From NCBI RefSeq assembly GCF_048548695.1, contig NZ_JBLYIF010000005.1: a DNA stretch of 64,000 bases; one strand, written 5' to 3'. The notes beneath the pieces are model-generated. The model did no database searches. It was not told the DNA's origin and saw only the letters and a list, made by a program, of their open reading frames with translations. Within the stretch, counting starts at the first letter, position 1; every line of letters begins with the position of its first letter. Below, piece after piece: positions 61,596 to 64,000 of this stretch. Position numbers and translations under genes: made by a program. The DNA comes from Neptuniibacter sp048548695. GTDB lineage: Bacteria; Pseudomonadota; Gammaproteobacteria; Pseudomonadales; Balneatricaceae.

Positions 61596-62351
61596 ATGGA
61601 TATTGGCCTGCTATTCCCCGACCTGCTCAATGAGTGGGTCATTGCAGGTCTGATCCTGACAGCAGGCTTCACCTCTTTCATGACCGCAGCCATGGGTATT
61701 GGCGGTGGCGTATTATTACTGGTGGTGATGGCTTCGGTAATGCCCGTCAGCGCCCTGATACCAGTGCATGGACTGGTACAGATGGGCTCCAATGCCAATC
61801 GCGCCATACTCACCCGACAACATACTGACTGGCAGCTGGTAGCGGGGTTTACCATCGGAGCAACGCTGGGTGCTGCGGCTGCTTCACTGATTGTGGTGCA
61901 ACTGCCACTACAGATAATCCAGCTTTCGGTGGCGGTGTTTATTCTTTATCTGGTTTGGGGCCCCAAACCCCGGCAAACACAGATGGGACGTACCGGGCAT
62001 ATGCTTAGTGGTGGGCTCACCACGCTACTATCCATGTTTGTCGGAGCCACCGGACCACTGGTTGCAGGCCTGATACACCGCCAGCAATACGACAAACTGG
62101 CCACGACCGCCAACTTTGCCACCTGTATGAGTGTGCAGCATGTACTAAAACTCCTGGTATTTTCGGTGGTAGGTTTTGCCTTCTGGCAATGGTTGCCGCT
62201 GATCTTGTTCATGATACTCAGCGGCATGGTCGGCACCTGGCTTGGTATGAAAGTTTTGCATCGTATATCGACCCATCACTTTCGCAGACTATTCCGCATC
62301 AGTATCACCTTGCTAGCGTTGCGCTTACTCTGGCAGGGCTTAAGCCAGTAG
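61596..62351 (+). CDS. TauE/SafE family sulfite exporter-like permease
   Basis: This is a 251-residue membrane protein with about seven to eight spans and the family repeats (FTSFMTAAMGIGGGVLLLVVMA near the N-terminus and GATGPLVAGLI in the middle). Members export sulfite, sulfoacetate or other organic anions, or have unknown substrates. It follows the HDOD gene by 12 bases and ends at a bidirectional terminator. It is far from the sulfide operon of this window. Confidence 0.86.
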   Translation: MDIGLLFPDLLNEWVIAGLILTAGFTSFMTAAMGIGGGVLLLVVMASVMPVSALIPVHGLVQMGSNANRAILTRQHTDWQLVAGFTIGATLGAAAASLIVVQLPLQIIQLSVAVFILYLVWGPKPRQTQMGRTGHMLSGGLTTLLSMFVGATGPLVAGLIHRQQYDKLATTANFATCMSVQHVLKLLVFSVVGFAFWQWLPLILFMILSGMVGTWLGMKVLHRISTHHFRRLFRISITLLALRLLWQGLSQ

Positions 62352-62366
62352 GTTTAATCCAGACAT

Positions 62367-62395
62367 AAAAAAGGCAGCTATATGGCTGCCTTTTT
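62367..62395. terminator. Bidirectional terminator between TauE/SafE gene and ilvD
   Basis: The stem aaggcagc/gctgcctt has loop tatatg, with an A-run on the left and a T-run on the right. It serves both convergent genes. Confidence 0.92.
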
Positions 62396-62411
62396 CTGTT
62401 GCGGTAAATAA

Positions 62412-64000
62412 TCAGTCCAACTGCGACAGGTCTCGCACCGCACCCATATCCGCCGAGGTCGCCAGTTTCGCATAGGCTTTCAGTGCAGCAGACACCTTAC
62501 GTGGGCGCGCTTCCACCGGCTTCCAACCCAGCTTATCCTGCTCGACACGCCGTGCAGCCAGCTCTTCATCGGACAACAAAACATCGATACTGCGGTTTGG
62601 AATATCGATACGAATCAGATCACCGTTACGCACCAGACCAATCGCGCCACCCGCTGCTGCTTCAGGCGATACGTGACCAATAGACAGGCCGGAGGTACCT
62701 CCGGAGAAACGGCCATCGGTCAGCAGGGCACAAGCCTTACCCAATCCCTTGGACTTGATGTAAGACGTGGGATATAGCATTTCCTGCATACCCGGCCCAC
62801 CACGAGGGCCTTCATAACGTACAATCACCACATCACCGGCTTTAACTTTATCATCCAGCACATTTGCAACCGCTTCATCCTGAGATTCAGTGATATGCGC
62901 AGGGCCTTCAAATACCAAGATGGAGTCATCAACACCTGCTGTTTTTACCACACAACCATTCAGTGCGATGTTACCGTGAAGTACCGCCAAACCACCTTCC
63001 AGCGAGAACGCATGCTCAAGGGAGCGGATGCAACCATTAGCACGGTCACCATCCAGCGATGGCCAACGCGTTGCCTGACTAAACGCCACCTGGGTAGGAA
63101 TACCGGCAGGGCCAGCCTTGAAGAATTCAACCACCTCAGGCGTCGGGTTACGCATGATATCCCACTCATCCAGCGCATCTTTCAGAGTCGCTGAGTGCAC
63201 AGTAGGGACATCGGTATGCAGCTTACCGGCCCGGTCCAGCTCTCCCAGAATTGCCATAATGCCACCGGCACGATGCACATCTTCAATATGATATTTCTGG
63301 GTATTAGGGGCCACCTTACAAAGCTGCGGCACTTCCAACGACATACGATCAATATCCTTCAGCGTGAAGTCGATCTCAGCTTCCTGAGCAATCGCCAACA
63401 GATGCAGAATGGTATTGGTAGAACCGCCCATGGCGATATCCAGGGTGATCGCGTTCTCGAAGGCCTTGAAGCCGACTGAACGTGGCAACAGGGTGTCATC
63501 ATCCTGTTCGTAATAGCGCTTCGCCAAGTCCACAATCAGGTGGCCGGCACGCTTGAACAGCTGTTCACGGTCTGCGTGGGTTGCCAGCACGGTACCGTTG
63601 CCCGGCAGAGACAGCCCCAGGGCTTCTGTCAGGCAGTTCATGGAATTGGCGGTAAACATGCCGGAACATGAACCACAGGTCGGACAGGCAGAACGTTCTA
63701 CCGCATCCACCTCCTCATCAGTGGCCGACGGGTCTGCCGCCAGCACCATGGCATCCACCAGATCCAGCTTATGATCGGCCAATTTGGTTTTGCCAGCTTC
63801 CATCGGACCACCGGAGACAAATATCACCGGGACATTGAGGCGCATCGCGGCCATCAGCATGCCGGGGGTAATTTTGTCACAGTTGGAGATACACACCAGC
63901 GCATCAGCACAGTGCGCATTCACCATATACTCAACAGAATCGGCAATGATATCCCGAGAGGGCAGTGAATAGAGCATGCCGTCATGGCCCATCGCAATGC
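62412..64000 (-). CDS. ilvD: Dihydroxy-acid dehydratase (partial, start beyond right edge)
   Basis: It makes the 2-oxo acids of valine and isoleucine synthesis from dihydroxy acids, using an iron-sulfur cluster. The visible part is about 529 residues; a full protein is about 610, so roughly 80 N-terminal residues lie outside the window. Cluster and active-site segments seen are SNCDKITPGML, CPTCGSCSGMFTANSMNC, and the C-terminal DGRFSGGTSGLSIGHVSPEAA. The terminator after it is clear. It is convergent with the TauE/SafE gene. Confidence 0.96.
   Translation of the reverse strand, partial: IAMGHDGMLYSLPSRDIIADSVEYMVNAHCADALVCISNCDKITPGMLMAAMRLNVPVIFVSGGPMEAGKTKLADHKLDLVDAMVLAADPSATDEEVDAVERSACPTCGSCSGMFTANSMNCLTEALGLSLPGNGTVLATHADREQLFKRAGHLIVDLAKRYYEQDDDTLLPRSVGFKAFENAITLDIAMGGSTNTILHLLAIAQEAEIDFTLKDIDRMSLEVPQLCKVAPNTQKYHIEDVHRAGGIMAILGELDRAGKLHTDVPTVHSATLKDALDEWDIMRNPTPEVVEFFKAGPAGIPTQVAFSQATRWPSLDGDRANGCIRSLEHAFSLEGGLAVLHGNIALNGCVVKTAGVDDSILVFEGPAHITESQDEAVANVLDDKVKAGDVVIVRYEGPRGGPGMQEMLYPTSYIKSKGLGKACALLTDGRFSGGTSGLSIGHVSPEAAAGGAIGLVRNGDLIRIDIPNRSIDVLLSDEELAARRVEQDKLGWKPVEARPRKVSAALKAYAKLATSADMGAVRDLSQLD

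Overview
The window is an ordinary stretch of chromosome from an aerobic gammaproteobacterium. Gene content and order (cta oxidase cluster, tkt-epd-pgk-fba beside metK, gshB-tonB-yqgE-ruvX-pyrRBC', pilTU-yggS-proC-yggT-metXW-rdgB-hemW, lptM-lysA-dapF-xerC) resemble Pseudomonas and the marine Oceanospirillales-type lineages. The genus cannot be fixed without a database search. Moderate GC content, type IV pilus motors, LPS (waaA) and lipoprotein (lptM) genes, and several periplasmic-sensor cyclic-di-GMP proteins suggest a motile or surface-associated, probably aquatic, Gram-negative. I see no rRNA, tRNA, insertion sequence, prophage, CRISPR array or defence island.

Layout. 1-1.3 kb: fabB with a strong bidirectional terminator. 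1.3-10.2 kb: a Yip1-type membrane protein, then on the minus strand the caa3-type cytochrome c oxidase and its assembly factors (ctaC-ctaD-ctaG-ctaE, SURF1, an unknown membrane-anchored protein, ctaA, ctaB). A DUF2909 gene lies inside on the opposite strand, a DUF2970 gene lies upstream, and a long inverted repeat sits in the ctaC leader. 10.2-17.5 kb: msrPQ, pssA, a glutamine amidotransferase, a patatin lipase, an ilvY-like regulator and several small enzymes. 17.5-22.0 kb: a sulfide/persulfide oxidation operon (persulfide dioxygenase, DUF442-SQR fusion, SulP transporter). 22.3-24.7 kb: a diguanylate cyclase with two periplasmic ligand-binding domains.

24.7-31.6 kb: central carbon operon tkt-epd-pgk-fba (minus strand), divergent from metK. 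31.7-38.4 kb: rsmE, gshB, tonB, yqgE, ruvX, pyrR, pyrB and a catalytically degenerate pyrC'. 38.5-42.2 kb: a 1251-residue GGDEF-EAL protein with three tandem solute-binding domains, preceded by a perfect LacI-type palindrome. 42.3-51.2 kb: pilU and pilT (minus strand), then yggS-proC-yggT-yggU-metX-metW-DUF4426-rdgB-hemW. 51.3-55.8 kb: the minus-strand lptM-lysA-dapF-DUF484-xerC-yigB operon. 56.0-59.4 kb: cyaY, then waaA, an ELM1-family protein and a family-2 type glycosyltransferase. 59.6-64.0 kb: nfsA, an HDOD protein, a TauE/SafE permease and ilvD, which runs off the right edge.

No clearly new multi-gene system is visible. The best leads are regulatory or architectural: the structured ctaC leader, the sulfurtransferase-SQR operon with an operator-like palindrome over its promoter, the triple-sensor GGDEF-EAL protein with its own operator-like site, the tkt/metK intergenic region that lacks the usual regulator gene, and the ELM1/glycosyltransferase pair next to waaA.
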